The notes below the pieces were generated by a model. It searched no databases. It saw nothing but the letters and a program-made list of their open reading frames with translations, and was not told the origin of the DNA. From Scandinavium manionii (GTDB taxonomy: Bacteria; Pseudomonadota; Gammaproteobacteria; Enterobacterales; Enterobacteriaceae), in contig NZ_JALIGC010000031.1 of NCBI RefSeq assembly GCF_024764775.1, positions 62,001-126,000 on the forward strand: a stretch of DNA of 64,000 bases, given 5' to 3'. The number at the start of each line of letters is the position of its first letter. Within the stretch, counting starts at the first letter, position 1. Of the stretch, positions 36,928-45,345 are shown piece by piece. Both the position numbers and the translations under genes were made by a program.

Positions 36928-37227
36928 AAAGGTGATACCTCAAATGTGGGCTTTTATCAAAATGGGTTTACAGCCTTGGTCCATTTGGCATACCAAAAAT
37001 AGCGAGGTGTTGGACAAAGTTCTGTGACTGAGGTCTCACAGAGCGATGTGGCATTCCAAATAAATACCAATTCACAGCATTGGCATACCACGCAGTTTTT
37101 GGCAGGGATATTTCAGCGAAACGCTGTCAAAAGCGTGATCGCGATGGTTATTTGTAACGAACGCAGACGATATGCCCCTGAATGTCTGTGATAAACTGCA
37201 ACCATCATGGCGTATCAGGAATCAACA
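36928..37227. promoter_or_regulatory. Divergent control region with three phased TTTGGCATACCAAA-like operators
   Basis: This 300-bp gap between EIIC and the LacI-family gene holds three related boxes: TTTGGCATACCAAA at 36984-36997, TGTGGCATTCCAAA at 37047-37060 and ATTGGCATACCACG at 37079-37092. Centres are 63 and 32 bp apart, close to 6 and 3 helical turns. Between the first two is the inverted repeat TCTGTGA-N8-TCACAGA (37021-37042), a CRP-like site with two extra centre bases. A further palindrome, CAGCGAAACGCTG (37114-37126), could be a LacI-family operator. Confidence 0.65.
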
Positions 37228-38262
37228 ATGGCAACAATGCTGGATGTCTCACTACGCGCTGGCGTGTCAAAAGCGACCGTTTCCCGCGTACTGAACGGCA
37301 CAGGTCAGGTAAAAGAAAGCACCCGTAAGCAGGTGTATAAAGCCATGGAAGAACTGGGGTATCGCCCTAATTTTTTGGCGCGCTCGTTGGCGAATCGCAC
37401 CAGTAACAGCATCGGCCTGGTGGTCTCGACGTTTGATGGTTTTTACTTCGGACGTTTGCTGCAACAGGCCTCGCGTCAGACGGAAACTCACGGTAAACAG
37501 CTTATCGTCACCGATGGCCACGACACGCCAGAACGTGAAGAACAGGCGGTGCAAATGCTCGCCGACCGCCAGTGTGACGCCATTGTGCTCTACACCCGCT
37601 TTATGAGCGAAAAGGCAATCATGAAGCTGATTAACTCCATCGACATGCCGGTGGTGGTTATCAACCGCGACCTGAGCCAGGCCCGCGATCGCTGCGTGTT
37701 CTTCGAGCAGCAGGAGGCCGCATTTCAGGCAGTGGAATACCTGATTTCTCAGGGCCATCGCGATATCGCCTGTATTACCGTGCCAATTCATACGCCAACC
37801 GGTAAAGCACGCTTGCAAGGCTACCGCAGCGCGCTGGAAAAGCACGGCATTGCCTGGGATCCTGACAAAGTGAAATACGGAGATTCGGGGATGACGCGCG
37901 GCTACGAGCTGTGCCTGCAGTTGCTGGAGGAAAACGCGACGTTCAGCGCGCTGTTTGCCTGTAACGATGATATGGCGTTAGGGGCATCGAAGGCGCTGCA
38001 TCAGGCGGGCTTACGAATTCCGCAGGATATTTCTCTGTTCGGATTTGATGATGCCCCCAGCGCAAAATGGCTTGAGCCGGGGCTTTCAACGGTCTATTTG
38101 CCTATCGACAACATGATAACCACCGCTATCGATCAGGCAATTAAACTCGCCAACAATTTGCCTATCGAAACCCTGCCGCCGTTCACCGGAAAACTGGTGC
38201 TGCGCGACTCGGTCACAACTGGCCCGTTTTATCAGAACAGTTCCAGCGCCAGCAGTTCCTGA
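37228..38262 (+). CDS. LacI family transcriptional regulator, AscG-like
   Basis: 344 aa from ATG 37228, preceded by AGGA; an ATG at 37207 lacks a ribosome site and gives an atypical leader. Helix-turn-helix TMLDVSLRAGVSKATVSRVLNG at the N-terminus, hinge NFLARSLANRTSN, and sugar-binding domain with LFACNDDMALGASKAL and SLFGFDDAP. Closest in pattern to AscG, the repressor of the E. coli arbutin/salicin/cellobiose operon. Divergent from the EIIC-GH1 operon, so it is its likely repressor. Its last 31 bp overlap the lysA 3' end. Confidence 0.85.
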   Translation: MATMLDVSLRAGVSKATVSRVLNGTGQVKESTRKQVYKAMEELGYRPNFLARSLANRTSNSIGLVVSTFDGFYFGRLLQQASRQTETHGKQLIVTDGHDTPEREEQAVQMLADRQCDAIVLYTRFMSEKAIMKLINSIDMPVVVINRDLSQARDRCVFFEQQEAAFQAVEYLISQGHRDIACITVPIHTPTGKARLQGYRSALEKHGIAWDPDKVKYGDSGMTRGYELCLQLLEENATFSALFACNDDMALGASKALHQAGLRIPQDISLFGFDDAPSAKWLEPGLSTVYLPIDNMITTAIDQAIKLANNLPIETLPPFTGKLVLRDSVTTGPFYQNSSSASSS

Positions 38263-39494
38263 ATGGACTGACGACGACGGATAAGCCGCGCGCTGCCGTT
38301 GTCGTACAGCACTTCCGGCAACAGCGGGCGGCTGTTGTAGTTGGAAGACATCGACGCGCCGTACGCCCCGGTGTCATGCAGCACCAGATAATCTCCCGGT
38401 ACCACCTGCGGCAGTTCACGCGTTTCCACTTTCCCGCCCTCCTGCTGGGTAAATACGTCGCCGGATTCACACAGCGGGCCTGCCACCACCGTTTCAACCT
38501 TCTCAGCCTGCGACAAATCGCGACCGTCCGCCGCCAGAGCGGAAATATGGTGATAGCTGCCATACATCGATGGACGCATCAAATCGTTAAAGCCTGCGTC
38601 AATCAGCACAAAATGACGACTGCCCATGTTTTTCACGCTACGCACCTGCGCCACCAGCACGCCGGATTCCGCCACCAGGAAACGCCCCGGCTCGATTTCC
38701 AGTTTCACCGGGTGACCAAGATGTTTAGCGATTTGCTCGCGGGCAGCATTCCACAGACCGAAATAGTGCTGGGTATCGATGGTCTCATCGTCGTAACGAT
38801 AAGGGATCGACAGGCCGCCGCCAGCTGAGATGGCTTCCAGATCCTGCCCAAACTCAACAACCTGACGCACCATCGCGCCGCACACTTGCTCAAGATGACC
38901 ATAGTCCACCCCGGAGCCGATGTGCATGTGAATGCCCACCAACGTCAGTTGATAACGCTGAATGACTTCCAGCGCATCCGGCAGGTCGCTGTACCAGATG
39001 CCGTGCTTGCTGTTTTCGCCGCCGGTGTTCGTTTTCTGGCTGTGACCGTGGCCAAAGCCCGGGTTCACACGCAGCCATACGCGATGCCCCGGCGAAACGT
39101 CCCCGAGCTGCGCCAGCATATCCACCGAACCGGCGTTCACCGGAATTTTCAGCTCAGCTACGCGGGCGAGCGTCGCGTTGTCAATCATATCGGCAGTGAA
39201 CACGATATCGTCCGGGTGTGATTCAGGATCGTATCCCGCCGCCAGCGCTCGTTCGATTTCACCCAATGAAACGGAATCCACCTTCACGCCCTGCTCACGC
39301 ATCAGGCGCAGGATGTGGATATTGGAGCAGGCTTTCTGCGCAAAGCGCACCACGTCGAACTGGCTCAACTGCGCAATTTGCTGGCGGATAATCTCCGCAT
39401 CATAAACCCACACCGGACAGCCAAACTCGGCAGGCAGGCGCAGCAGGTTCTCGGCATTGAGGTCAGTTTCAGTCGTATTCAGTGGGCGTGGCAT
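38232..39494 (-). CDS. lysA: Diaminopimelate decarboxylase LysA
   Basis: 420 aa. PLP enzyme that decarboxylates meso-DAP to L-lysine, the last step of lysine synthesis. Schiff-base Lys in VRFAQKACSNIHIL (~54), glycine-rich phosphate site AGGGLSIPY, HMHIGSG, and CESGDVF with the active-site Cys. Converges with and overlaps the LacI-family gene; divergent from lysR, which activates it in the presence of DAP. Confidence 0.97.
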   Translation of the reverse strand: MPRPLNTTETDLNAENLLRLPAEFGCPVWVYDAEIIRQQIAQLSQFDVVRFAQKACSNIHILRLMREQGVKVDSVSLGEIERALAAGYDPESHPDDIVFTADMIDNATLARVAELKIPVNAGSVDMLAQLGDVSPGHRVWLRVNPGFGHGHSQKTNTGGENSKHGIWYSDLPDALEVIQRYQLTLVGIHMHIGSGVDYGHLEQVCGAMVRQVVEFGQDLEAISAGGGLSIPYRYDDETIDTQHYFGLWNAAREQIAKHLGHPVKLEIEPGRFLVAESGVLVAQVRSVKNMGSRHFVLIDAGFNDLMRPSMYGSYHHISALAADGRDLSQAEKVETVVAGPLCESGDVFTQQEGGKVETRELPQVVPGDYLVLHDTGAYGASMSSNYNSRPLLPEVLYDNGSARLIRRRQSIQELLALELF

Positions 39495-39586
39495 GGTGAA
39501 CTCCGGTGTATTTGCTTTTAACCGATTACGCCACAGCGCTTGTCGAATAAAAAATATCGTTTTATCCAGACTTCATGCAAAATTGA

Positions 39587-39715
<129 letters not shown>

Positions 39716-39739
39716 GATAACGTCATGAAAGGAATTACC

Positions 39740-40687
39740 ATGCCCGCCGTAAATTTGCGCCACATCGAAATTTTTCATGCGGTGATGACCACTGGCAACC
39801 TGACGGAAGCCGCGGCGATGCTGCACACCTCTCAGCCAACCGTCAGCCGGGAGCTTGCCAGGCTTGAGAAAGTGCTGGGCCTAAAACTGTTTGAGCGCAA
39901 CCGTGGACGTTTGCACCCGACGGTGCAGGGGCTGCGGCTATTCGAAGAGGTGCAACGCTCGTGGTACGGGCTGGACAGAATTCTCAGCACCGCGGAAAGC
40001 CTGCGGGAATTTCGTCAGGGCGAGCTATCGGTGGTGTGTCTGCCGGTATTTTCGCAGTCTTTTCTCCCGGCGTTGTTGCAGCCATTTCTCGCTCGCTACC
40101 CGGATGTCAGCCTGCAAATTGTCCCCCAAGAGTCGCCGTTGCTGGAGGAGTGGCTATCGGCTCAGCGCCACGATTTAGGGCTGACAGAAACATTGCACAC
40201 GCCGCCGGGCACCGAACGTACGCCGCTGTTGAGTATGAATGAAGTATGCGTGCTGCCTGCGGCGCATCCGTTAGCCCAGAAAACCGTTCTCACGCCGCAG
40301 GATTTTGAAGGCCAGAATTACATCAGCCTGTCCAGAACGGACAGCTATCGCCAGTTGCTCGACGGCCTGTTTACCGAACACGGCGTGCACCGGCGGATGG
40401 TAGTAGAAACCCACAGCGCGGCATCCATTTGCGCGATGGTGCGGGCGGGCACAGGGATTTCCGTCGTCAACCCGTTTACCGCGCTGGACTATGCCTACGG
40501 TGGAGACAACAGTGGCATCGCGATCCGCCGATTCAGCGTGGATGTCCCCTTCACCGTCAGCCTGATTCGTCCACTGCACCGACCGGGCTCAGCGCTTGTC
40601 GATGCGTTTATCACGCACCTGCAAAACGGCATGCCGTCGCTGGTCACGCCGTTGGAGGAGATGCTCAACCGCGTCAGGAAAGGATAA
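39740..40687 (+). CDS. lysR: Lysine biosynthesis activator LysR
   Basis: 315 aa from ATG 39740, preceded by AAGGAATTACC; an ATG 15 bp earlier lacks a ribosome site. Founding LysR-family regulator: winged helix NLTEAAAMLHTSQPTVSRELARLEK (~20-45) and a C-terminal effector domain. Activates lysA with diaminopimelate as inducer and represses itself. Close to E. coli (311 aa), diverging at the C-terminus. The 3' end overlaps the convergent ygeA by 14 bp. Confidence 0.96.
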   Translation: MPAVNLRHIEIFHAVMTTGNLTEAAAMLHTSQPTVSRELARLEKVLGLKLFERNRGRLHPTVQGLRLFEEVQRSWYGLDRILSTAESLREFRQGELSVVCLPVFSQSFLPALLQPFLARYPDVSLQIVPQESPLLEEWLSAQRHDLGLTETLHTPPGTERTPLLSMNEVCVLPAAHPLAQKTVLTPQDFEGQNYISLSRTDSYRQLLDGLFTEHGVHRRMVVETHSAASICAMVRAGTGISVVNPFTALDYAYGGDNSGIAIRRFSVDVPFTVSLIRPLHRPGSALVDAFITHLQNGMPSLVTPLEEMLNRVRKG

Positions 40688-41366
40688 AGTCAACGGCGTC
40701 GGAGGCGTGCAACGCCGCAGTATCAAACACGGGAATGGGGCTGCGTTCTGTCGGCACCAGCAGACCAATTTCGGTACAGCCAAAGATGACGCCTTCAGCG
40801 CCCTCACCGACCAAACGTTCAATCACCTGTAAATAGTATGCGCGTGACACCTCGGTGAATTGACCCAGGCACAGCTCTTCAAAGATTATCTGGTTAATAC
40901 GCGCGCGCTCGTCGGCATCGGGAATAATCGTGTTCAGCGAAAATGCCTGTTCGAGGCGTCCTCGATAGAAATCCTGTTCCATGGTGTAGCGCGTGCCCAA
41001 CAGCGCCACGTTTTTAACGCCCTGTTTTTCAATCGCACGCCCGGTGGCATCAGCGATATGCAAAAACGGTACGCCGCAGCGTAGCTCGATGTGTGAGGCC
41101 ACTTTGTGCATGGTATTGGTACAAAGCACGATGCCTTCGGCGCCAATGCTTTCCAGATTTGCCGCCGCTTCAGCGAGGATCTCGCCCGCTTTATCCCATT
41201 GACCCGATGACTGGCAGGTTTCTATTTCCTGAAAATCAACGCTGTGCATGAGGATCTTCGCCGAATGCAGGCCGCCCAGGCGCTGCTTGATCCCTTCATT
41301 AATCAGACGATAGTAAGGGATCGTCGATTCCCAGCTCATACCGCCAAGCAGGCCAATCGTTTTCAT
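40674..41366 (-). CDS. ygeA: Broad-specificity amino-acid racemase YgeA (Asp/Glu racemase family)
   Basis: 230 aa, as in E. coli. PLP-independent racemase: the two catalytic Cys are in LCTNTMHK (~82) and FGCTEIG (~197), with N-terminal IGLLGGMSWEST. The E. coli protein racemises homoserine and other amino acids weakly. Convergent with lysR. Confidence 0.94.
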   Translation of the reverse strand: MKTIGLLGGMSWESTIPYYRLINEGIKQRLGGLHSAKILMHSVDFQEIETCQSSGQWDKAGEILAEAAANLESIGAEGIVLCTNTMHKVASHIELRCGVPFLHIADATGRAIEKQGVKNVALLGTRYTMEQDFYRGRLEQAFSLNTIIPDADERARINQIIFEELCLGQFTEVSRAYYLQVIERLVGEGAEGVIFGCTEIGLLVPTERSPIPVFDTAALHASDAVDFILS

Positions 41367-41468
41367 GGAATCTCCTTTTTCAGTGTTTTCGACAGTGAAA
41401 CAGAGTTGTGATCAACTTTCCACTTCTCCACGCATAAGTTTTCATTTCTGGCTGGCTGCGATAAGTTG

Positions 41469-41487
41469 AATGAAACAATGTTTCACT
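41469..41487. promoter_or_regulatory. KdgR operator upstream of kdgF
   Basis: AATGAAACAATGTTTCACT. The core TGAAACAATGTTTCA (41471-41485) is palindromic except for its centre and matches the KdgR box of pectin and hexuronate genes. It ends 15 bp before the kdgF start, a position for repression. No kdgR gene is in the window. Confidence 0.8.
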
Positions 41488-41501
41488 CTGAGGTTCAGAC
41501 T

Positions 41502-41825
41502 ATGTTTGTACAGCATAAAGACACCATACTGGAAGATTTGGGCAGCGGCGTGAGCCGTCGGATCCTGGCCCACGGTGGCAAAATGATGGCGGTAGAAGTG
41601 CATTTTGAGACCGGGGCCGTAGGGCCGATGCACAATCATCCTCATGAGCAACTGACCACCGTGCTGTCCGGCGAATTTGAATTTACTATTGGCGATGAAA
41701 CGCAGATTGTCCGCGCCGGGGATACGCTCTACAAACAGCCCCACATAATGCACGGCTGCGTGTGCCTGAAAGCCGGTGTGCTGCTCGATACCTTCACGCC
41801 AATACGTGAAGATTTTCTGTCATAA
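41502..41825 (+). CDS. kdgF: Cupin protein, KdgF-like (unsaturated uronate ring-opening)
   Basis: 107 aa from ATG 41502, preceded by GAGG; the frame open from 41466 would start inside the KdgR box. Single cupin: metal motif PMHNHPHEQ (~46-54) with His-x-His-x4-Gln and a distal His in PHIMHGC. The N-terminus FVQHKDTILEDLGSGVSRRILAH is like known KdgF. KdgF linearises 4,5-unsaturated monouronates to the keto form used by KduI. The adjacent KdgR box and kduI-kduD 2 kb away strongly support this over an unassigned cupin. Confidence 0.83.
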   Translation: MFVQHKDTILEDLGSGVSRRILAHGGKMMAVEVHFETGAVGPMHNHPHEQLTTVLSGEFEFTIGDETQIVRAGDTLYKQPHIMHGCVCLKAGVLLDTFTPIREDFLS

Positions 41826-41852
41826 AAAAGAGAAGGTTACCCTTCTCTTTTT
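41825..41852. terminator. Bidirectional terminator between kdgF and the FepE-like gene
   Basis: AAAAAGAGAAGG, loop TTAC, CCTTCTCTTTTT: a 12-bp stem with A/T tracts on both sides, between convergent genes. A second T-run follows at 41857-41864. Confidence 0.88.
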
Positions 41853-41883
41853 GCTGATTTTTTTACCCGGGAAAAACGCGCGC

Positions 41884-43008
41884 TTATGCCGTTTTTTCCT
41901 CAAGTAGCCGTGGCGCCAGACGAGATTCACGAGCGTGCTGGAACAGCACCACGCCACAGCCAATCATCCCGCCCAGCAGAGCCGCCAGCAGTACGATCAG
42001 CGATTTTCCTGGGCCATCTTTTTTCACCGGCAAAGACGGTGACAGCTGATAATTGACGACAGGGAACTGAACGTTCTGAATATTCAGCTGCTCAATTTTT
42101 TTTAAGCGATAGTCGCGGTTAAGAATTTCGGCATTCAGCTCGGAGACATCGCTCATGGCTTTTTCGATTTCCAGCTTCTTATTGATCCCGTCGGTGCCGA
42201 GGGTCACTGAGAAATCCGGATCGTCTTTTATCGTCTGGCCATTGCTGTACACGGGTTTATTAATTCCCGCCGCTTTTGCCACCTGCAAAGAATAATTGAG
42301 ACGTTTTATTTTGGTCTCTTTTTCATATTCCAGCTTCGCGCGATCCAACTCCAGACGCTGTTTTTCGACCTGGATTTTCATCGCCACGGTTTCGTTGATA
42401 TTCGACATGGTCTGTTTGACCACTTTATCCGCGACGAACTTCATGTAGCCAGCCAGAATACTTTGCGTTTCTTCAGGCTGCGGACCGGTAAAAGAGAGCG
42501 TCCAGGTATGATACGGCGTCGTGGGTTCTTTCTTATTGCTCGCATCATCTACGGCTTTCATTTTCTCAGAAACCGCCACCACAGCGCGATACAGCTCCGC
42601 GGGTTCAACGTCGACACCGTCGAACTGGCTCATCAGTTGCGGTGATGATTTCACGAACTCTTCCAGCATTACGGAAGAGTTAAATTTCTTGATGAAGAGA
42701 TTAAAAATACTGGCGCTGTCGACGCTGATATCCACGTTCAGCACCTTCAGCGTGGCGAGAAGCGTGTTGAGCGGAACCAGTTGGGTACGCTCAGCCGAGG
42801 TGATCACCGCGCTGCTGGTCCATTTTTGAGGCACACAGAAGCTAATCGCCAGCGCCATCAGCGCAAAACTGAAGACGGTTCCCAGAATGCGTTTTTTCGC
42901 GCGCCATAGGATGTCTACTAGCGCCAGGAGATCGATTTCATGCCCATTGTCAGGACGGGGGAAAGGAATAATAGCGTCCGATTGCGGTTTAATATCCATA
43001 GTTGACAT
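41884..43008 (-). CDS. FepE-like Wzz family chain-length determinant
   Basis: 374 aa from ATG 43008; the 33 extra residues of the frame up to 43107 have no family match, but no clear ribosome site is visible for either start. Two membrane segments (~62-84 and ~338-360) flank a large periplasmic coiled-coil domain, the polysaccharide co-polymerase layout. Matches FepE in LVDILWRAKKRI, PQKWTSSAV, YSNGQTIKDDPDFS and YQLSPSLPVKKDGPGK. FepE sets very long O-antigen chains. In E. coli fepE sits beside the enterobactin genes, so its place between kdgF and kduD is unusual. Confidence 0.88.
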   Translation of the reverse strand: MSTMDIKPQSDAIIPFPRPDNGHEIDLLALVDILWRAKKRILGTVFSFALMALAISFCVPQKWTSSAVITSAERTQLVPLNTLLATLKVLNVDISVDSASIFNLFIKKFNSSVMLEEFVKSSPQLMSQFDGVDVEPAELYRAVVAVSEKMKAVDDASNKKEPTTPYHTWTLSFTGPQPEETQSILAGYMKFVADKVVKQTMSNINETVAMKIQVEKQRLELDRAKLEYEKETKIKRLNYSLQVAKAAGINKPVYSNGQTIKDDPDFSVTLGTDGINKKLEIEKAMSDVSELNAEILNRDYRLKKIEQLNIQNVQFPVVNYQLSPSLPVKKDGPGKSLIVLLAALLGGMIGCGVVLFQHARESRLAPRLLEEKTA

Positions 43009-43308
43009 AGTGTACGGGTCGTTGCGTAGGGAGGTAATTTCGCTCCAATATATCCCCTCAAGAATTTTCTGAAAACATTTAATTTCAGAAAATCCGCTAT
43101 TGCACACTACACAGGGGCAAGCCAGGCACTGGCGCTTTGTTTTCCGTGCCCCGGAGAATACCTACGCAAATACGTAGTTGATTAATACCGCTACTTGTTT
43201 TAATGCACATAGCTCTGTGCGCAAAAATCAGACCCTTGTTGTCAATAAAAATGCGTATAAATTCGCACCGTCGATTTACGCCCATTGCATTTATCGTGTG
43301 AATATACG
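43009..43308. other. Gene-free stretch between kduD terminator and FepE-like gene
   Basis: About 300 bp without a convincing gene. It should hold the promoter of the FepE-like gene on the minus strand. It is more AT-rich than its surroundings. I see no repeats or known RNA motif. Confidence 0.5.
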
Positions 43309-43333
43309 AAAAACCCCACTATTCAGTGGGGCT
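43309..43333 (-). terminator. Rho-independent terminator of kduI-kduD
   Basis: On the minus strand AGCCCCACT, loop GAAT, AGTGGGG then TTTTT. 21 bp past the kduD stop. Confidence 0.88.
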
Positions 43334-43353
43334 ATCATTCAAAATCTGAGAGA

Positions 43354-44115
43354 TTATCGCGCCAGCCAGCCGCCATCTACCGCAACGGTATAACCGTTGA
43401 TGTAGTCTGAGGCGCTGGAGGCCAGGAAGACGACCGGGCCCATCAGATCAGATGGCAAACCCCAACGGCCCGCAGGGATACGGTCGAGGATTTCGGCACT
43501 GCGCTGTTCATCGGCACGCAGCATTTGAGTGTTGTTGGTCGCCATGTAACCTGGCGCAATCGCATTCACGTTGATCCCGTGTTTTGCCCATTCGTTAGCC
43601 AGCAGACGAGTGACGCCCATCACGCCGCTTTTCGATGCGGTGTAAGACGGCACACGGATCCCGCCCTGGAAAGAGAGCATTGAGGCGATGTTGATAATTT
43701 TGCCGCCGTTACCCTGGCTGATGAAGTGCTTCGCCGCTGCCTGCGCCATGAAGAACACGGCTTTGATGTTCAGGTTCATGACGTCATCCCAGTCTTTCTC
43801 GCTGAACTCAATCGCGTCCTGACGACGAATCAAACCGGCGTTATTAACCAGAATATCGATATGACCAAACTCGGTCACCGCGCGCTCCAGCAGCTGAGGA
43901 ATGCCGTCGATATTACGTAGATCGGCGGTCAGGCTCAGGAAGCGACGACCGCGGGCGGTGACTTGCTCCATCGTTTCAGTCGGCTCGACGATGTTAATAC
44001 CGACGATATCGCAGCCCGCTTCTGCCAGACCAATCGCCATGCCCTGCCCTAAACCAGTGTCACAGCCGGTGACTACCGCGACTTTGCCTGCCAGTGAGAA
44101 TGTGTCGAGAATCAT
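43354..44115 (-). CDS. kduD: 2-dehydro-3-deoxy-D-gluconate 5-dehydrogenase KduD
   Basis: 253 aa. SDR-fold NAD(H) enzyme that reduces 2,5-diketo-3-deoxygluconate (DKII) to KDG. Cofactor loop TGCDTGLGQGMA (~17-28), NNAG (~91), catalytic Ser-Tyr-Lys with YTASKSG (~158-164). Runs from kduI with a 60-bp gap and ends at a strong terminator. The E. coli protein was also reported to act on steroids in vitro. Confidence 0.97.
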   Translation of the reverse strand: MILDTFSLAGKVAVVTGCDTGLGQGMAIGLAEAGCDIVGINIVEPTETMEQVTARGRRFLSLTADLRNIDGIPQLLERAVTEFGHIDILVNNAGLIRRQDAIEFSEKDWDDVMNLNIKAVFFMAQAAAKHFISQGNGGKIINIASMLSFQGGIRVPSYTASKSGVMGVTRLLANEWAKHGINVNAIAPGYMATNNTQMLRADEQRSAEILDRIPAGRWGLPSDLMGPVVFLASSASDYINGYTVAVDGGWLAR

Positions 44116-44175
44116 AGTAAGTCCTTATCATTTCGCGCCTGTTTCAGACAGGCAAGTTTATTGGCTGTCCGCGAC

Positions 44176-45012
44176 CTAGCGCAGATCCTTCACAGCAACG
44201 TGGTCCATATCATCGAAGACCTGGTTTTCGCCAACCATACCCCAGATGAATGTATAAGCCTGAGTGCCCACGCCTGAGTGAATAGACCAGCTCGGTGAAA
44301 TCACCGCCTGTTCGTTGTGCATCACGATATGCCGCGTCTCCTGTGGCTGTCCCATCATGTGGAACACGCAGGCGTCATCGGCCATGTTGAAATAGAAATA
44401 GACTTCCATCCGACGTTCATGGGTATGGCACGGCATGGTATTCCACAGATTGCCCGGGTCCAGTTCGGTCAGGCCCATGCTGAGCTGACAGGTTTCCAGA
44501 ACGTCCGGTACAAAGTATTTATTGATCGTGCGACGGTTACTGGTGAGGTTATCGCCGAGCGTCACCGGTGCCACATCGGCAGGGGTCACTTTTTTGGTCG
44601 GGAAGGTGCTGTGTGCTGGCGCGCAGTTATAGTAAAACTTCGCCGGTTTTACCGAATCGACGCTGGCGAACACCACTTCTTTCGCCCCCTTACCGACGTA
44701 CAGCGCATCGCGATGGCCGATTTCGTAGCACTTGCCGTCGACCGTGATAGTGCCAGGCCCGCCAATGTTAATCACACCCAGTTCACGGCGTTCGAGGAAA
44801 TAGCTAACACCCAGCTGCTTGCCCACTTCGCCACCGACGGAGACGGTCTTCGCCACCGGCATAATCCCGCCCACGATGATGCGATCGATGTGGCTGTAAA
44901 CCATCGTGTATTCATCCGCGACAAATACTTGTTCAACTAAAAATTCGTTGCGCAGCCCTTGGGTATCGAGGGTTTTGGCGTGCGCGCTGTGGATGCTTTG
45001 TCTGATGTCCAC
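44176..45012 (-). CDS. kduI: 5-keto-4-deoxyuronate isomerase KduI
   Basis: 278 aa from GTG 45012, which has GGAGG 5 bp upstream and matches the E. coli length; an ATG at 45027 would place that ribosome site inside the gene. Cupin-fold Zn isomerase turning DKI into DKII. Zn ligands lie in PCHTHERRMEVYFYF (His-x-His-x4-Glu) and downstream His in HSGVG. Pairs with KdgF (upstream step) and KduD (next step). A KdgR-like box sits about 95 bp before the start. Confidence 0.96.
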   Translation of the reverse strand: MDIRQSIHSAHAKTLDTQGLRNEFLVEQVFVADEYTMVYSHIDRIIVGGIMPVAKTVSVGGEVGKQLGVSYFLERRELGVINIGGPGTITVDGKCYEIGHRDALYVGKGAKEVVFASVDSVKPAKFYYNCAPAHSTFPTKKVTPADVAPVTLGDNLTSNRRTINKYFVPDVLETCQLSMGLTELDPGNLWNTMPCHTHERRMEVYFYFNMADDACVFHMMGQPQETRHIVMHNEQAVISPSWSIHSGVGTQAYTFIWGMVGENQVFDDMDHVAVKDLR

Positions 45013-45105
45013 GTTAACCTCCAGCAAAAGTGATTCATTTTGAAAAGCGGTTTTGCTTTTCCGTTGAGGTCATCTTAATCCTCTGCCAGAGTCTTTTCAA
45101 TTGCA

Positions 45106-45123
45106 AATAAAACAGCGTTTCAT
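45106..45123. promoter_or_regulatory. KdgR-like operator upstream of kduI
   Basis: AATAAAACAGCGTTTCAT: the same spacing and arms (AAAC...GTTTCA) as the box upstream of kdgF, slightly less symmetric. A possible weak CRP half-site pair lies nearby (about 45147-45165). Confidence 0.7.
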
Positions 45124-45302
45124 TTTTTCTGCATTAAAATACCAGAAATGCAAATGCGATCACGTTACGGGCGAATAGCCAGCAACACGAAATTAGTAAA
45201 TTGATTTAAAAACATTACGTTATGCAATCTTTAAAAGAGATCGCACGCATTAAAGAAAGAGAGTGTAAAAACAAAGATGTGTACAGAAGAGGAAAGTCGT
45301 TG

Positions 45303-45328
45303 GCCCGGTTAGCGGAGCGCCACCGGGC
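45303..45328. repeat. REP-like palindrome downstream of yqeF
   Basis: GCCCGGT, an inner part rich in GCG, then ACCGGGC; in the kduI-yqeF gap (45013-45345) just after the yqeF stop on the minus strand. It resembles enteric REP (palindromic unit) elements and may also protect the yqeF mRNA end. The rest of the gap holds the kduI control region. Confidence 0.7.
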
Positions 45329-45345
45329 AATCAATAAAGGAGACG

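Noticed and set aside
43097..43285. 62-residue minus-strand frame upstream of the FepE-like gene
   Set aside because: AT-rich gap, no ribosome site and no recognisable protein features.
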